Position numbers and translations under genes: made by a program. A DNA stretch of 63,986 nucleotides, taken from Burkholderiales bacterium. Lineage in GTDB: Bacteria > Pseudomonadota > Gammaproteobacteria > Burkholderiales > Burkholderiaceae_E. The notes below the pieces were generated by a model. The model ran no database searches, was not told where the DNA came from, and saw only the letters and a list, made by a program, of their open reading frames with translations. This document shows, piece after piece, positions 34,293-43,053 of this stretch (the first letter of the stretch is position 1; each line of letters begins with the position of its first letter). The stretch spans positions 1 through 63,986 of the forward strand of contig RPRK01000007.1 in the NCBI GenBank assembly GCA_003818495.1, in the 5' to 3' direction.

Positions 34293-35444
34293 ATGAGCAC
34301 CCGCCGACTCGGCATCGTGATGCACGGCGTCACCGGCCGCATGGGCCTGAACCAGCACCTGATCCGCTCGATCAAGGCGATCCGCGAGCAGGGCGGCGTG
34401 CGCCTGTCCGACGGCACCCGCGTGATGCCCGACCCGATCCTCGTCGGCCGCGGCGCCGAGCGCATGCAGGCGCTGGCCGCGCAGCACGGCGGGCTGCGCT
34501 GGACCACCGACCTGAAGGCCGCGCTCGCGGATCCGAAGGACGAGGTGTTCTTCGACGCCGCCACCACGCAGATGCGTCCGGCGCTCGTGCTCGAGGCGAT
34601 CGCCGCGGGCAAGCACGTCTACTGCGAGAAGCCCTCGGCCACCAACCTCGACGAGGCGGTGCAGATCTGGCGCGCCGCCGAGGCGAAGGGCGTGAAGCAC
34701 GGCGTGGTGCAGGACAAGCTCTGGCTGCCCGGCCTGCTCAAGCTGAAGATGCTGATCGACTCCGGCTACTTCGGCCGGATCCTGTCGGTGCGCGGCGAGT
34801 TCGGCTACTGGGTGTTCGAGGGCGACCTGCAGCCCGCGCAGCGCCCGAGCTGGAACTACCGCAAGGAGGACGGCGGCGGCATCATCCTCGACATGCTCTG
34901 CCACTGGCGCTACGTGATCGACAACCTGTTCGGCGCGGTGAAGAGCGTCTCGTGCCTGGGGGCCACCCACATCCCGACGCGCATCGACGAGCAGGGCCGG
35001 CCCTACTCGGCGACCGCCGACGACGCGGCCTACGCGACCTTCGAGCTCGAGACCGGCGTGGTCGCGCACTTCAACAGTTCGTGGACGACGCGCGTGCGCC
35101 GCGACGACCTGCTGACGCTGCACGTCGACGGCACGCACGGCTCGGCGGTCGCCGGCCTGCGCGGCGTGAAGGTGCAGCCGCGCGTGGCCACGCCCAAGCC
35201 GGTGTGGAATCCCGACCTGCCGCAGCCGATCGACTTCATGGCAGGCTGGCAGGACGTGCCCGACTACGCGCTGTTCGACAACGCCTTCCGCGCGCAGTGG
35301 GAGCTGTTCATCCGGCACGTCGCCGAAGGCACGCCGTTCCCGTGGAACCTGCGCGAGGGCGCCAAGGGCGTGCAGCTCGTCGAGGCCGGCCTGCGCTCCT
35401 GGCAGGAGCGCCGCTGGGTCGATGTCGGTACCCTGCCGGCCTGA
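34293..35444 (+). CDS. Gfo/Idh/MocA family oxidoreductase
   Basis: A 383-residue NAD(P)-dependent dehydrogenase. [19 protein letters not shown] is the Rossmann start, written like dihydrodipicolinate reductase (GxxGRMG). [17 protein letters not shown] is the EKP motif with the catalytic lysine, and [21 protein letters not shown] holds the D-x3-H-like catalytic pair. It probably oxidises a sugar or inositol-like compound to a keto form that the next two enzymes process. First gene of a three-gene unit. Confidence 0.9.
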   Translation: MSTRRLGIVMHGVTGRMGLNQHLIRSIKAIREQGGVRLSDGTRVMPDPILVGRGAERMQALAAQHGGLRWTTDLKAALADPKDEVFFDAATTQMRPALVLEAIAAGKHVYCEKPSATNLDEAVQIWRAAEAKGVKHGVVQDKLWLPGLLKLKMLIDSGYFGRILSVRGEFGYWVFEGDLQPAQRPSWNYRKEDGGGIILDMLCHWRYVIDNLFGAVKSVSCLGATHIPTRIDEQGRPYSATADDAAYATFELETGVVAHFNSSWTTRVRRDDLLTLHVDGTHGSAVAGLRGVKVQPRVATPKPVWNPDLPQPIDFMAGWQDVPDYALFDNAFRAQWELFIRHVAEGTPFPWNLREGAKGVQLVEAGLRSWQERRWVDVGTLPA

Positions 35445-35475
35445 GCACCGTTCCCGCATCCAGACGACCCCCGAC

Positions 35476-36642
35476 ATGCCCACGATCACCCTGCCCGGCC
35501 TCGACGGCCGGCTCGCGCCCTTCGCCACCTCCGAGCCGCGCGGCTATCCGGACGTGGCGCAGGGCCCGTTCTCGCGCATCGCCTTCTCCGCGGTGCACGT
35601 CGTCGCCGACCCGCTGTCGACGGTCGACCCCTGGGTCGGCTGCGCGGTGGACTGGGACGCGACCATCGCCTATCGCAGCCGGCTCTGGAACCTCGGGCTC
35701 GGCGTGGCCGAGGCGATGGACACCGCGCAGCGCGGCATGGGCCTCGACTGGCCGACCTCGCTCGAGCTGATCCGCCGCTCGATCGACGCCTCCAGGGACC
35801 ATCCGGGTGCGCGCGTCTTCTCCGGCTGCGGCACCGACCACCTCGACCTCGGCGAGCGCCTGACCGTCGCCGACGTGATCGAGGCCTACGAGCACCAGGC
35901 CGAGGCCATCGAGGGCCTGGGCGGACGGCTGATCGTGATGGCGAGCCGGGCGCTCGCGGCCTGCGCGCGCTCGCCCGACCAGTACGGCCTCGTCTACGAC
36001 CGGCTGCTGGCGCAGGTCCGCGAGCCGGTGATCCTGCACTGGCTGGGCGACATGTTCGATCCGGCGCTCGCCGGCTACTGGGGCCACGACGCGCTCGACG
36101 AGGCGATGGACGTGGCCGTCGAGGTGATCAACCGCAACGCCGCGAAGATCGACGGCGTGAAGGTGTCCCTGCTCGACAAGGACCGCGAGATCGCGATGCG
36201 CCGCCGGCTCGCGCCGGGCGTGCGGATGTACACCGGCGACGACTTCAACTTCGCCGAGCTGATCGCGGGCGACGCGCACGGCCATTCCGACGCGCTGCTC
36301 GGCATCTTCGATGCGATCGCGCCGGCCGCATCGGCCGCGCTCACCGCGCTCGCACGCGACGACGTCGCCGGCTTCCACGCGATCCTGGGCCCGACGGTGC
36401 CGCTGTCGCGGCACATCTTCTGCGCGCCCACCCGTTTCTACAAGACGGGCGTGGTGTTCATGGCCTGGCTCAACGGCCTGCAGGACCACTTCGTGATGGT
36501 CGGCGGCCAGCAGTCGACCCGGCACGTCGTGCACCTGGCCGAACTGTTCCGTCTGGCCGACGCCGCCGGCCTGCTGCGCGACCCCGGCCTGGCCTGCGCG
36601 CGGATGCGCGCGCTGCTGGCCACCCACGGCATCGACGCATGA
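35476..36642 (+). CDS. DUF993 family protein, DapA-like aldolase fold
   Basis: A 388-residue protein of the DUF993 family, annotated in relatives as dihydrodipicolinate synthase-like. Recognisable stretches are DPWVGCAVDWDATIAYRSRLW near the N-terminus, GTDHLDLGE, VILHWLGDMFDPALAGYWG, the lysine-bearing KIDGVKVSLLDKDREIAMRR and MYTGDDFNFAELIAGD. A TIM-barrel with a Schiff-base lysine is expected, so retro-aldol cleavage or dehydration of a keto-sugar is a sensible guess; the reaction is not established. It sits between a sugar dehydrogenase and an isomerase/epimerase, overlapping the latter by ATGA. Confidence 0.82.
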   Translation: MPTITLPGLDGRLAPFATSEPRGYPDVAQGPFSRIAFSAVHVVADPLSTVDPWVGCAVDWDATIAYRSRLWNLGLGVAEAMDTAQRGMGLDWPTSLELIRRSIDASRDHPGARVFSGCGTDHLDLGERLTVADVIEAYEHQAEAIEGLGGRLIVMASRALAACARSPDQYGLVYDRLLAQVREPVILHWLGDMFDPALAGYWGHDALDEAMDVAVEVINRNAAKIDGVKVSLLDKDREIAMRRRLAPGVRMYTGDDFNFAELIAGDAHGHSDALLGIFDAIAPAASAALTALARDDVAGFHAILGPTVPLSRHIFCAPTRFYKTGVVFMAWLNGLQDHFVMVGGQQSTRHVVHLAELFRLADAAGLLRDPGLACARMRALLATHGIDA

Positions 36643-37577
36643 GCGTGCCGGTGGGCGCCGGCGGCACCGGCGAGGGCCCCCATCATCCGGACACGCCCGA
36701 TCCGCGCCGGCTGTCGCTGAACACCGCGACCGTCAAGCTGCGCTGGGACCTCGCTCGGATGATCGAGGGCTGCGCGCGCCACGGCATCCGCGGCATCGCG
36801 CCCTGGCGCGACAAGCTGGCCGAGCTCGGCGTGGCCGAGGCCGCGCGGCGCATCCGCGCGGCCGACCTCACCGTCACCGGGCTGTGCCGCGGCGGGATGT
36901 TCCCCGCGGCCGACGATGCCGGGCGGCGCGCCGCGATCGACGACACGCGGCGGGCGGTCGACGACGCCGCCACGCTCGGCGCGCAGTGCCTGGTGCTGGT
37001 GGTCGGCGGCCTGCCCGCCGGCTCGAAGGATCTCCAGGGCGCACGCGCCCAGGTGCACGACGGCATCGCCGCCGTGCTGCCGCACGCGCGCGCCGCGGGC
37101 GTGCCGCTCGCCATCGAGCCGCTGCACCCGATGTACGCGGCCGATCGCGCCTGCGTGAACACGCTCGCCCAGGCGCTCGACCTGTGCGACGCGCTCGATC
37201 CGGGCGGCCCCGGCGTGCATGCGCGCCGTGCGATCGACGGGATGCCCTGGGCGCAGGCCTCGGCGCTCGGCGTCGCGGTCGATGCCTACCACGTGTGGTG
37301 GGATCCGGAGCTCGATGCGCAGATCCGGCGGGCCGGGGCCGCGCGCCTGCACGCCTTCCACGTCTGCGACTGGCTCGTGCCCACCCGCGACCTGCTCGAG
37401 GACCGCGGCATGATGGGCGACGGCGTGATCGACCTGCGCGGCCTGCGCCGCAAGGTCGAGGCGGCCGGTTTCCGCGGCCTGCACGAATGCGAGATCTTCT
37501 CGTCGCGCGACTGGTGGCAGCGCGATCCGGACGAGGTGCTCGACGTCATGAAGGCACGGCACGCCGCGCACTGCTGA
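36639..37577 (+). CDS. Sugar phosphate isomerase/epimerase family protein (AP endonuclease 2-like barrel)
   Basis: A 312-residue TIM-barrel of the IolE/IolI type. Likely metal ligands are the glutamate in LAIEPLHPMY, the aspartate and histidine in VAVDAYHVWWDP, the histidine in LHAFHVCDW and the glutamate in LHECEIFS. FRGLHECEIFSSRDWW is typical of these epimerases. The N-terminal 25 residues are a poorly conserved glycine/proline-rich extension. It completes the dehydrogenase/DUF993/isomerase unit. Confidence 0.87.
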   Translation: MSVPVGAGGTGEGPHHPDTPDPRRLSLNTATVKLRWDLARMIEGCARHGIRGIAPWRDKLAELGVAEAARRIRAADLTVTGLCRGGMFPAADDAGRRAAIDDTRRAVDDAATLGAQCLVLVVGGLPAGSKDLQGARAQVHDGIAAVLPHARAAGVPLAIEPLHPMYAADRACVNTLAQALDLCDALDPGGPGVHARRAIDGMPWAQASALGVAVDAYHVWWDPELDAQIRRAGAARLHAFHVCDWLVPTRDLLEDRGMMGDGVIDLRGLRRKVEAAGFRGLHECEIFSSRDWWQRDPDEVLDVMKARHAAHC

Positions 37578-37696
37578 GCGGATCCCGGCCGCCGCCGTTC
37601 CGCGTGCCGCATCCGCGCGCCCGAGGCCGCCGGCGGGAATGCGATGATGTCGCCCTGCCGATCGGCCGCGCCCGCGTGCCCCGACGAGGAGACGAC

Positions 37697-39211
37697 ATGA
37701 ACGCCAGGCTCGACCCCCATTCCGCCGCCGCCGGTGCCGGCGCCACGCCCGCCGAGGTGCTGGACGTCGTGGTCGTGGGCGCCGGCATCTCCGGCGTCGG
37801 CGCCGCGTACCACCTCGCCACCCAGTCCCCGGGCACCCGGTTCCTCGTGCTCGAATCGAAGGACACCTTCGGTGGCACCTGGATCACGCACCGCTATCCG
37901 GGCATCCGGTCCGACAGCGACCTCTATACCTTCGGCTACCGCTTCAAGCCGTGGATGGGCGCGCCGATCGCGACCGCGGCCGAGATCCTCAAGTACATGG
38001 GCGAGGTGATCGACGAGAACGGGCTGGGCGAGCGGATCCGCTACCGCCATGCGATCGAGCGGGCGAGCTGGTCGTCGACGGACCGTGTCTGGACGCTCGC
38101 GGTGCACCGGCTCGACACCGGCGAGCGGCTGACGATCGCGACCCGCTTCCTGTGGATGTGCCAGGGCTACTACCGGCACCAGGCCGGCTACACGCCGCAG
38201 TGGCCGGGCATGGAGACGTTCGGCGGGCGCATCGTGCATCCGCAGGCATGGCCCGAGGACTTCGATGCGAGCGGCAAGCGGGTGGTGGTGATCGGCTCGG
38301 GTGCCACCGCCGCGACGCTGGTGCCGGCGCTCGCCGGGCACTGCGGGCACGTGACGATGCTGCAGCGCTCGCCGACCTGGTTCGTGACCGGGCGCAACGC
38401 CAACGTGCTCGCCGACATGCTGCGCGAGCTCGACCTGCCGCCCGAGTGGATCCACGAGATCGTCCGCCGCAAGATCCTGTTCGACCAGAAGGCGCTGCAG
38501 GCGCGGGCGTTCTCGGATCCCGACGGTCTCGCCGCCGACCTGCTGGCCAACGTGCGTGCGCACGTCGGCGACGCCGTCGACGTCGACCGGCACTTCACGC
38601 CGCGCTACAAGCCCTGGCGCCAGCGGATCGCGTTCATTCCCGACGCCGACCTGTTCAAGGCGGTCCGCGAGGGACAGGCCTCGGTCGTCACCGACGAGAT
38701 CGAGCGCTTCACCCCGACCGGGCTGCTGCTGAAGTCGGGCGAGTCGCTCGAGGCGGACGTGATCGTCACCGCCACCGGCTTCGAGCTGAGCGTGCTGGGC
38801 GACATCCCGTTCGACATCGACGGCCGTCCGCTGGACTTCGCCGCCACCGTCGGCTGGCGCGGCGCGATGTTCACCGGCGTCCCCAACCTGGTCTGGGTGT
38901 TCGGCTACTTCCGCGCGAGCTGGACGCTGCGCGTGGACCTGCTCGGCGACCTCGTCTGCCGCCTGCTCGCGCACATGCGCGAGCGCGGCGCGAGCGTCGT
39001 GACGCCGGCGCTGCGTCCGACGGAGGCCGACATGCCGCTGCGTCCGTGGGTCGAGCCGGAGAACTTCAGCCCGGGGTATCTCGCCCGTGGCGGCGCGCTG
39101 CTGCCGAAGCAGGGCGACCGCGCGCCGTGGATCCACTCGCAGGACTACGGCTTCGACAAGGACGATCTGCCGGCGGCCGACCTCGACGACGGCTCGCTCG
39201 TCTACGAGTGA
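37697..39211 (+). CDS. Baeyer-Villiger-type flavin monooxygenase
   Basis: A 504-residue NADPH- and oxygen-dependent flavoenzyme. It has two dinucleotide folds, VVVGAGISGVGAAYHL for FAD and VVVIGSGATAATLVPAL for NADPH, and between them FGGRIVHPQAWP, which fits the Baeyer-Villiger fingerprint FxGxxxHxxxWP. The GTWITHRYPGIRSDSDLYTFGYRFKPW stretch marks the group that acts on ketones or sulfides. ACGAGGAGACGACATG gives a strong ribosome site at 37697. It stands 119 bases after the isomerase gene with no clear terminator, so it may be transcribed separately or with that unit. Confidence 0.9.
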   Translation: MNARLDPHSAAAGAGATPAEVLDVVVVGAGISGVGAAYHLATQSPGTRFLVLESKDTFGGTWITHRYPGIRSDSDLYTFGYRFKPWMGAPIATAAEILKYMGEVIDENGLGERIRYRHAIERASWSSTDRVWTLAVHRLDTGERLTIATRFLWMCQGYYRHQAGYTPQWPGMETFGGRIVHPQAWPEDFDASGKRVVVIGSGATAATLVPALAGHCGHVTMLQRSPTWFVTGRNANVLADMLRELDLPPEWIHEIVRRKILFDQKALQARAFSDPDGLAADLLANVRAHVGDAVDVDRHFTPRYKPWRQRIAFIPDADLFKAVREGQASVVTDEIERFTPTGLLLKSGESLEADVIVTATGFELSVLGDIPFDIDGRPLDFAATVGWRGAMFTGVPNLVWVFGYFRASWTLRVDLLGDLVCRLLAHMRERGASVVTPALRPTEADMPLRPWVEPENFSPGYLARGGALLPKQGDRAPWIHSQDYGFDKDDLPAADLDDGSLVYE

Positions 39212-39214
39212 GCC

Positions 39215-39233
39215 GGCGCGCCGCGGGCGCGCC
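39215..39233. terminator. GGCGCGCC-GCG-GGCGCGCC hairpin between convergent genes
   Basis: Perfect 8-base arms with a 3-base loop fill the 21-base gap between the monooxygenase stop and the end of the META lipoprotein gene. The symmetric structure could stop transcription both ways, though there is no T-run. Confidence 0.5.
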
Positions 39234-40048
39234 TACTGCTGGCTGACCGGCGCCGTCCGCGGCATCGCCGCGGCGGTCGCGACCACCGCGCCCGAGGCGT
39301 CGCGCAGTTCCAGCCGTTCGCCCTCGCGGCGCATCGTCGTCGCCGTGCCGATCGAGCGCAGGTAGGCCGTCTCCTGCTCGCGCAGGTCCGCGGGACCGGC
39401 ACAGGCGGTGTTCGCGGACTGCAGCGGCCCGACGTTCAGACGCCGCTCCGCCATCGCCCACGGCCCCGCATACGGCGAGCAGCCGCCGAAGCCGCGCACG
39501 CGGCCGTCGGTGTCGAACTCGACGGTGATCAGGCTGCCCGGCCGCACGCCGACGATCGCCTGCGACGCATCGGCATAGCCGGTCACGCGCCAGACCTTGT
39601 CGACGAGACCGGTCGGCTGCGGGGCGAAGGTGGCGAGCGCCGCGCCGCGGGCGTCGAGCAGGACCAGCGAGCCGTCCTCGATGCGCCAGGTGGTGGCTCG
39701 GGCGAGGGTGCGGCTGTAGGCGTCGGCGCTGGCGTGGACGGCGTCGCCGCAGATCCGTCGCGAGGCGGCCAGATCGCGCCCGATGCGCAGCGTCGAGCCG
39801 GCGGCGTACCAGGTGCCGACGAAGCGGTTGCAGCCGTCGCTGCCGGTGACGAGTTCCGCGGTGAAGCGCAGGGTCGGCAGCGAGGACTCGACGGTCACGC
39901 TCTGCGCGCCCATCGCCGACAGCATCCAGGCGCTGCCGTAGAGGGAGCCCGGCCCGGGCCGCAGTCCCGAGCAGGCGGCGAGCGTCGTCGCCGCGAGCAC
40001 GAGCGCGGCGAGGGCGGGGATGCGCAGCAGGGGGGACGGCACCTTCAT
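39233..40048 (-). CDS. META-domain lipoprotein
   Basis: A 271-residue exported lipoprotein: LVLAATTLAAC is a signal peptide with lipobox and cysteine 25. Two META/HslJ-like halves follow, each with the GxDGCNR or GxGGCSPYAG loop: LYGSAWMLSAMGAQSV to VTGSDGCNRFVGTW, and VDKVWRVTGYADAS to GRVRGFGGCSPYAGPW. Members are linked to stress or antibiotic resistance (HslJ), but no reaction is known. AGGAGAG precedes ATG 40048. Confidence 0.85.
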   Translation of the reverse strand: MKVPSPLLRIPALAALVLAATTLAACSGLRPGPGSLYGSAWMLSAMGAQSVTVESSLPTLRFTAELVTGSDGCNRFVGTWYAAGSTLRIGRDLAASRRICGDAVHASADAYSRTLARATTWRIEDGSLVLLDARGAALATFAPQPTGLVDKVWRVTGYADASQAIVGVRPGSLITVEFDTDGRVRGFGGCSPYAGPWAMAERRLNVGPLQSANTACAGPADLREQETAYLRSIGTATTMRREGERLELRDASGAVVATAAAMPRTAPVSQQ

Positions 40049-40240
40049 CGGACTCTCCTGCGAGCAGTCTCGAAAGGGGTGGCGATGCCGTCAAGGCGTC
40101 TGTGTCCCGCCGGACCCGCCGCGCCGACGCGCGGCGGTGGCGGACGTCCGGGTGGTCTCAAGCCCGGGGGCGGGCGCCTGCAGGGGGCGCCTGCAGGGGC
40201 GCTGCTGCAGCGGGCCGACCGACGGCCCGCCGCGCCTGCC

Positions 40241-40858
40241 TCAGCCCTTGGGCGCCGGCTTGACCACCCGCTTCGGCGCCGGCTCGACCGAGATCACGAC
40301 CGCCTCGGTGATCACCGCCCGCACCTCGTCGCCCATCTTGATCTTGGTCATGTCCACGCCCTCGGGCACCGAGACGCGCACCGTCCGATGAACGCCCCGC
40401 AGCGTCGCGGTCCGCGCCTTGCGATCGATGCCCTGGACCACCGCCAGCACCTCGACCCGCTTCACCTCGGAGATGCCCGGCGCCGCGCCCGCCGGTGCCG
40501 ACCGGACGACGTCGGACTCCGTCATCTCCCGGATGCCGCTGGCGGTGTGCGGCTCGAGCCGGACCGCGACCGCCAGGATGTGCCGGATCAGGACCGTGTC
40601 GCCGACCTTCACCTGGTCGAAGTTCTTCACCTCGGGGGGCACGGTGACCGTGGTCACGTTGCCGTTCGGGCCGCGCAGCGTCGCGGTGCGGGACGCCTTG
40701 TCGATCTCGACGATGCGTGCCCGCACGTCGACTTCTCCGGCGGCCATCCGGGCGCCGGGCGCGCTGCCGGTGACCGCGGCGGCCGAGACGCCCTGCGCGG
40801 ACGCGGCGGCGGGCAGCGCGAGGGCGCAGGCGAGGATCAGCGAGGCGGTGCGGTTCAT
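40241..40858 (-). CDS. Exported protein with duplicated domain, function unknown
   Basis: A 205-residue secreted protein. The signal peptide ends near LPAAASAQ. The mature part contains two copies of a roughly 60-residue unit: VRARIVEIDKASRTATLRGPNG to VKVGDTVLIRH, and VLAVVQGIDRKARTATLRGVHR to IKMGDEVRAVITEAV. Each looks like a small beta-barrel with a xKxGDxV turn. I do not recognise a named family for it. AGGAG lies eight bases before ATG 40858. A 192-base GC-rich gap downstream contains two GGGCGCCTGCAG direct repeats (40172-40183, 40185-40196) and nothing else that I can call. Confidence 0.75.
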   Translation of the reverse strand: MNRTASLILACALALPAAASAQGVSAAAVTGSAPGARMAAGEVDVRARIVEIDKASRTATLRGPNGNVTTVTVPPEVKNFDQVKVGDTVLIRHILAVAVRLEPHTASGIREMTESDVVRSAPAGAAPGISEVKRVEVLAVVQGIDRKARTATLRGVHRTVRVSVPEGVDMTKIKMGDEVRAVITEAVVISVEPAPKRVVKPAPKG

Positions 40859-41053
40859 GCGGGGTTCTCCTTCTCTGTAGGGGTGGGCGCGGCCGGCGAT
40901 GGGCCCGGGGGCGGCCGAGCTTAACGCCACGCCGCGCGCTCGTCGAACCGATACGTGCCACGCACGCGACCGGATGGGCGACCGTCGCGGCCTCGCCGAC
41001 CCGCAGCGGAGGCTCGGGGGGCTCCCGAAGCGCTGCGACGCCGCTCCGCGGCG

Positions 41054-41749
41054 TCAGCCGTGCCCGACGCCCCGCGCCCGCGAGGACGGCGACGGCAGCA
41101 CCGGCGCCGCCAGCCCAGCGCTCATGAACTCGATCAGCCCGCGCACCATCGCGCGGTAGTCGCGCCGGTTGGCGTCGTCGACGCGGCCGTGCGCGGTCAC
41201 CCAGCGTGCGAACGCATACGCCGTCTCGTGGTGGACGATGGTCACCCGTGCCTCGAAGCTCGCCTGCGGCAGCCCGGGCAGCAGTCGGCGGGCCATCGTG
41301 CGGGCCCGGTCGATGCCGCTGCGCAGCGACGGGTCGGTGGTCTCGAGCAGCCGCATGCCCGGGTCGAACAGCGCCTGCGCGAGCACCCGCACGTAGTCGG
41401 CGCCCCACGGCGTGCGCCGCACGACCTCGGCCAGCGTCTCGACGGCGGCGCCGATGATCGCGGGGAGTTCGTGCGCGCGACCGGCGGCCTCGACCGCGTC
41501 GAGCCGGCGGTGGCGGATGGCGTCGATCGTCCGCATCCGCCGCTCGATCACCGCGCGGATCAGGGACTCCCGCGAGCCGAAGTGGTAGTGGGCCGCCGAC
41601 AGGTTGCCTTGGCCTGCGGCGGCGACGATCTGGCGCAGCGACACGTTGCCGAGGCCCCGGTCGGCGAACAGGCGCTCGGCGACGTCGAGCAGCGCCGTCG
41701 CGGTGGGGGCGAGGCTCGGGGCGTCGTCGGTCGCCAGGTCGTTGTGCAT
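41054..41749 (-). CDS. TetR/AcrR family transcriptional regulator
   Basis: A 231-residue repressor: LLDVAERLFADRGLGNVSLRQIVAAAGQGNLSAAHYHFGSRESLIRAVIERR is the HTH domain, and the remainder is a helical ligand domain (RAHELPAIIGAAVETLAEVVRR). It is divergent from the alcohol dehydrogenase/ABC/P450 unit. A perfect inverted repeat overlapping the -10 of that unit lies between, so it most likely represses the P450 operon and is released by the substrate or an alcohol product; this is inference. Confidence 0.9.
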   Translation of the reverse strand: MHNDLATDDAPSLAPTATALLDVAERLFADRGLGNVSLRQIVAAAGQGNLSAAHYHFGSRESLIRAVIERRMRTIDAIRHRRLDAVEAAGRAHELPAIIGAAVETLAEVVRRTPWGADYVRVLAQALFDPGMRLLETTDPSLRSGIDRARTMARRLLPGLPQASFEARVTIVHHETAYAFARWVTAHGRVDDANRRDYRAMVRGLIEFMSAGLAAPVLPSPSSRARGVGHG

Positions 41750-41779
41750 CGCAGCGCGAAGGGCTTCCCCGAAGGGCAA

Positions 41780-41808
41780 TTGACACAGGAAGGCGATCCG
41801 ACTGTAAT
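41780..41808 (+). promoter_or_regulatory. Strong sigma-70-type promoter of the ADH/ABC/P450 unit
   Basis: TTGACA (41780-41785) and TGTAAT (41803-41808) are separated by exactly 17 bases. This is the best promoter match seen in the window. The ADH start codon is 83 bases beyond the -10. Confidence 0.75.
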
Positions 41809-41821
41809 TCACGCGAATTAC
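41804..41821. promoter_or_regulatory. Operator GTAATTC-ACGC-GAATTAC
   Basis: An 18-base site with perfect 7-base arms that covers most of the -10 hexamer and the start-site region of the promoter at 41780-41808. A bound TetR dimer would block RNA polymerase directly. Confidence 0.75.
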
Positions 41822-41890
41822 TCGACGCAACCCCCGACGCGGACACGCGAGCAGCGTCGGCGGGCGGACGTCCCGGACGAGGAGACGACG

Positions 41891-42976
41891 ATGAAAGCGG
41901 CCGTTCTGCACGCGCCCCGCCAGCCGATGACGATCGAGCAGATCGCCATCGAGAAGCCGAAGCGGCGCGAGGTGCTGGTGCGCACCGCCGCCGCCGGTCT
42001 GTGCCACAGCGACCTGCACTTCATCGAGGGTTCGTATCCGACGCCGGTGCCGGTGGTGCTCGGCCACGAGGCGGCCGGCATCGTCGAGGCGGTCGGCGAG
42101 GACGTGACGTACGTGAAGCCGGGCGATCGCGTCATCAGCTGCCTGTCGGTGTTCTGCGGCCACTGCGAGTTCTGCCTGAGCGGACGCATGTCGATCTGCC
42201 AGGATCCCGAGGTCAAGATGGCCCCGGGCGTGGCGAAGCGCCTCGCCTGGAAGGGCGCCCACCTGAACCAGTTCCTGAACCTGTCGGCCTTCGCCGAGCA
42301 GATGGTGGTGCACGAGCACGCGCTGGTGAAGGTGCGCGAGGACATGCCGCTCGACCTCGCCGCGCTGATCGGATGCGGGGTGGTCACGGGTTACGGCGCG
42401 GTCGTGCACACCGCACGCGTCGAGCCGGGTTCGACCGTGGCGGTCTTCGGGGCCGGCGGCATCGGGCTGTCGGCGATCAATGCGGCCGTGCTCGCGGGCG
42501 CGGCGCGGGTCATCGCCGTCGACCGCGACCCGTTCAAGTTCGATCTGGCGCGTGCCTTCGGCGCGACCGACATCGTCGACGCCTCGGCCGGCGACACCGT
42601 CAAGCAGATCCAGGCGCTCACCGGCGGCGGCGTGCAGTACGCGTTCGAGTGCATCGGCCTGAAGGAAACCGCCGAACAGTCGTTCGGCTGCCTGCGTCCG
42701 GGCGGCACGGCGACCATCGTCGGCATGATCCCGATCGGCACGAAGATCGAGCTGCATGGCTTCGACTTCCTGCGCGAGCGCCGCATCCAGGGTTCGCTGA
42801 TGGGCTCGAACCGATTCCGCACCGACATGCCGCGCCTGATCGAGTTCTACCTGCAGGGGCGCCTGAAGCTCGACGAGATGGTCTCGGCGCGCATCCCGCT
42901 CGAGCGCATCAACGACGGCTTCGACGCCCTCAAGCGCGGCGGCATCGCCCGCAGCGTGATCGTGTTCGACCACTGA
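41891..42976 (+). CDS. Zinc-dependent alcohol dehydrogenase (class III-like MDR)
   Basis: A 361-residue medium-chain dehydrogenase. Catalytic zinc ligands are in [11 protein letters not shown] and [15 protein letters not shown], structural zinc cysteines in [22 protein letters not shown], and the NAD fold is [22 protein letters not shown] followed by VIAVDRD. It would oxidise an alcohol, plausibly the product of the P450 at the far end of the same unit. Ribosome site GAGGAGACGACG. First gene after the TetR-controlled promoter. Confidence 0.92.
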   Translation: MKAAVLHAPRQPMTIEQIAIEKPKRREVLVRTAAAGLCHSDLHFIEGSYPTPVPVVLGHEAAGIVEAVGEDVTYVKPGDRVISCLSVFCGHCEFCLSGRMSICQDPEVKMAPGVAKRLAWKGAHLNQFLNLSAFAEQMVVHEHALVKVREDMPLDLAALIGCGVVTGYGAVVHTARVEPGSTVAVFGAGGIGLSAINAAVLAGAARVIAVDRDPFKFDLARAFGATDIVDASAGDTVKQIQALTGGGVQYAFECIGLKETAEQSFGCLRPGGTATIVGMIPIGTKIELHGFDFLRERRIQGSLMGSNRFRTDMPRLIEFYLQGRLKLDEMVSARIPLERINDGFDALKRGGIARSVIVFDH

Positions 42977-43053
42977 CCCTCGCTTTCCGCGGGCCGGCCC
43001 GCATCCGAGCCGTCGCACGAACGACGGCCGCAACGACATCACGGAGACAGACC

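Noticed and set aside
40158..41846. 562-codon minus-strand open frame over the secreted protein and TetR genes
   Set aside because: Its product is low-complexity arginine-rich sequence, and two well-supported genes occupy other frames of the same stretch.
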